From Flavobacteriales bacterium (GTDB taxonomy: Bacteria; Bacteroidota; Bacteroidia; Flavobacteriales; BACL11), in assembly GCA_018675825.1 (NCBI GenBank), contig JABGXK010000231.1:1-7915 (forward strand): 7,915 bases of DNA, written 5' to 3'. Below, in pieces: positions 7,484-7,915 of this stretch. Numbering within the stretch: the stretch's first letter is position 1; each line of letters begins with the position of its first letter. The position numbers and the translations under genes are program-made. The notes beneath the pieces are model-generated. The model ran no database searches. It saw only the letters and a list, made by a program, of their open reading frames with translations, and was not told the DNA's origin.

Positions 7484-7914
7484 TATCTAATCTTTTCAAT
7501 TCTCCCATCTAAATTAATTTTTATTATTGATGAGGGTTTATTCATGATTTCTTCTTGACGTAAATTTACTATATAATCTACATTTTCTTTTAATTCTTCA
7601 TTTATATCTGAAAATTTATTTGGATTTTCTCCACCACTTATATTAGCTGATGTTGATACAATTGGTTTCCCAAGTTTTATAATTAATTTTTTGCAGAAAT
7701 CATCATTTACTAATCTTATAGCAGCACTTCCGTCTTTGGATAATAATTCTTGTGTGATATTTTTAACGTCATCAAAAATAACTGTTGTTGCTTTTTTCTT
7801 ATTCATATGCTGGTAAGCATCTGGAGACACCTGGTTTATGAGTTTATAAAGATTAGCATATTCTGCTATTAAAATTATTAAGGCTTTGCTTTGTGTTCTT
7901 TTTTTAAGTTTATA
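7483..7914 (-). CDS. L-threonylcarbamoyladenylate synthase (TsaC/Sua5/YrdC), 5' partial
   Basis: This YrdC-fold enzyme condenses threonine, bicarbonate and ATP to threonylcarbamoyl-AMP, the donor for t6A37 in ANN-decoding tRNAs. The frame is open to the right edge, giving 143 C-terminal residues. The GTG at 7830 is internal, because clear family sequence (KKRTQSKALIILI, visible residues 4-16) lies upstream of it. Further signs are ATTVIF (42-47), IRLVNDDFC (66-74) and the STSANISG block (87-94) that belongs to the nucleotide-binding site. The gene ends soon after the YrdC domain (KPSSIIKI...RIEKIR), so it is the short single-domain form without the extra Sua5 C-terminal domain. Perhaps 50-60 N-terminal residues are outside the window. 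Its TAG overlaps the GTG of cca by one base, indicating translational coupling. It is the first visible gene of the - strand operon. Confidence 0.9.
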   Translation of the reverse strand, partial: YKLKKRTQSKALIILIAEYANLYKLINQVSPDAYQHMNKKKATTVIFDDVKNITQELLSKDGSAAIRLVNDDFCKKLIIKLGKPIVSTSANISGGENPNKFSDINEELKENVDYIVNLRQEEIMNKPSSIIKINLDGRIEKIR

Positions 7915-7915
7915 T

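Noticed and set aside
7483..7830. The tsaC-type gene as a complete 115-residue protein starting at GTG 7830
   Set aside because: The frame continues upstream to the window edge with recognisable YrdC-family sequence, so the GTG is internal and the gene is cut by the window.

Overview
The window looks like chromosomal DNA from a low-GC member of the Bacteroidota, most likely a marine Flavobacteriales-type bacterium. Four things point there. Two genes carry type IX secretion system (T9SS) C-terminal sorting domains, one type A and one type B. The secreted type B protein has SprB-like repeats. Shine-Dalgarno sequences are absent. Base composition is strongly AT-rich (two lines counted by hand gave about 25% and 33% GC). 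Lineage is an inference from gene content; there is no rRNA marker.

Layout on the + strand: (1) the 3' part of a secreted T9SS type A protein entering from the left edge (2-679). (2) Ribonuclease Z (679-1599), whose ATG overlaps the previous stop as TAATG. (3) After the only real intergenic gap in the window (43 bp), a 1022-residue secreted repeat protein with a T9SS type B tail (1643-4711).

Layout on the - strand, read from the right edge: (4) the C-terminal part of an L-threonylcarbamoyladenylate synthase (TsaC/Sua5/YrdC type, 7914-7483). (5) A CCA-adding tRNA nucleotidyltransferase with an HD domain (7483-6056), starting with GTG in a TAGTG overlap. (6) A small protein of the plasmid pRiA4b ORF-3 family (6066-5590). 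(7) MiaA, tRNA dimethylallyltransferase (5618-4698). All four genes overlap, so they are almost certainly one operon whose promoter lies beyond the right edge. The 3' end of miaA overlaps the 3' end of the repeat-protein gene by 14 bp.

Four of the seven genes act on tRNA. TsaC makes the precursor of t6A37, MiaA makes i6A37, RNase Z cuts the 3' trailer and the nucleotidyltransferase adds or repairs the CCA end. The pRiA4b-like protein sits between cca and miaA and is the only unexplained member. The two secreted proteins have no visible functional link to tRNA maturation. I found no mobile element, CRISPR array, RNA gene or defence system. The most useful leads are the uncharacterised gene in the tRNA operon, the density of predicted O-glycosylation motifs in the repeat protein, and the extreme gene packing.
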